In this document: positions 63,908 through 64,000 of the stretch, piece after piece | Numbering within the stretch: the first letter of the stretch is position 1 | How the letters are laid out: every line of letters begins with the position of its first letter | Assembly (NCBI GenBank): GCA_000156295.1 | Contig: DS999227.1 | Location: 32,171-96,170 of the forward strand | Length of the DNA stretch: 64,000 bases | DNA from: a marine gamma proteobacterium HTCC2148 | Lineage (GTDB): Bacteria > Pseudomonadota > Gammaproteobacteria > Pseudomonadales > Halieaceae | Direction: 5' to 3' | Position numbers and translations under genes: made by a program | The notes under the pieces: generated by a model | The model's database searches: none | Told to the model about the DNA's origin: nothing | Seen by the model: only the letters and a program-made list of their open reading frames with translations

Positions 63908-64000
63908 CTAGAGCGCCCGCAAGTACTCGACCATCAACTGCACACTGCGCTTACCTCGGAACTCGTTAACTTCCAACCGATAAGCCACCTCCACCTCGAG
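63908..64000 (-). CDS. recJ: RecJ exonuclease, C-terminal end only
   Basis: A minus-strand frame is open from the window edge to a TAG at 63908-63910. It translates to 30 residues with VAYRLEVNEFRGKRSVQLMVEYLRAL. The pattern AYRL-x-N-x-FRG-x2-S-x-QLMVE is the well-known C-terminus of the single-strand-specific exonuclease RecJ. The rest lies beyond the window. It converges with the aminotransferase gene. Confidence 0.8.
   Translation of the reverse strand, partial: LEVEVAYRLEVNEFRGKRSVQLMVEYLRAL

Overview
Every protein and motif call here comes from reading the sequence and comparing it with family patterns I remember. No database search or structure prediction was run.

The window looks like a chromosome segment of a marine gammaproteobacterium, possibly Cellvibrionales/Halieaceae-like. 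The evidence is the rpoS-nlpD-pcm-truD-ispF-ispD-ftsB-eno-kdsA-pyrG-tilS-accA block, rluA, csrA, recJ, a TonB receptor and moderate GC. The taxonomic placement is inference.

Layout. 0-3.7 kb: the end of an M28 peptidase, a DUF3820 protein, csrA and a KstD-like flavoprotein. 3.8-17.4 kb: a long minus-strand run of catabolic genes ending in a TonB receptor. It holds a double nitrilase, a bilin-reductase-like protein, an acyl-CoA-dehydrogenase-like flavoprotein, an aldehyde dehydrogenase, an alpha/beta hydrolase, an isochorismatase-type amidase, a frameshifted FAD monooxygenase and two maleate-isomerase/arylmalonate-decarboxylase-like proteins. 17.5-31 kb: membrane proteins, an SDR resembling plant chlorophyll b reductase (NYC1/NOL), two calycin-like proteins, a homologue of plant red chlorophyll catabolite reductase (RCCR), chlorophyllase-like hydrolases, a Crp/Fnr regulator, a GST, an isocitrate-lyase-family lyase and a Rieske oxygenase of the VanA/PaO kind. 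A relic of a second Rieske gene lies beside the RCCR gene. 31.6-44.3 kb: an amidase, two PuuE/imidase-type hydrolases, a GntR regulator, an HMG-CoA-lyase-type lyase, two CoA-transferases, a LeuCD-type hydratase, a LysR regulator, a cupin and a sodium symporter. 44.3-58.4 kb: housekeeping genes. 58.4-64 kb: a copper/metal efflux pair with a classic MerR-type promoter, a GABA-type aminotransferase/semialdehyde dehydrogenase pair with a LysR regulator, and the end of recJ.

The main proposal is that 3.8-44 kb encodes a bacterial pathway for breaking down chlorophyll or a related tetrapyrrole. Several enzyme types known from plant chlorophyll breakdown occur together: NYC1/NOL-like reductase, chlorophyllase/pheophytinase-like hydrolases, PaO-like oxygenase, RCCR and an FDBR relative. 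Next to them is a set of enzymes suited to cyclic imides and substituted maleates, which are the expected fragments of an oxidised tetrapyrrole: imidase, then amidase, isomerase, hydratase and C-C lyase. Six Crp/Fnr-type boxes (TTGAY-N4-RTCAA) lie in front of genes in the tetrapyrrole part, and the Crp/Fnr-family protein encoded there has the matching E-x-x-S-R recognition helix. A different palindrome (TGWTATATYRATATAWCA) lies in front of the CoA-transferase and LeuCD genes of the imide/dicarboxylate part. The order of reactions and the substrate are inference.
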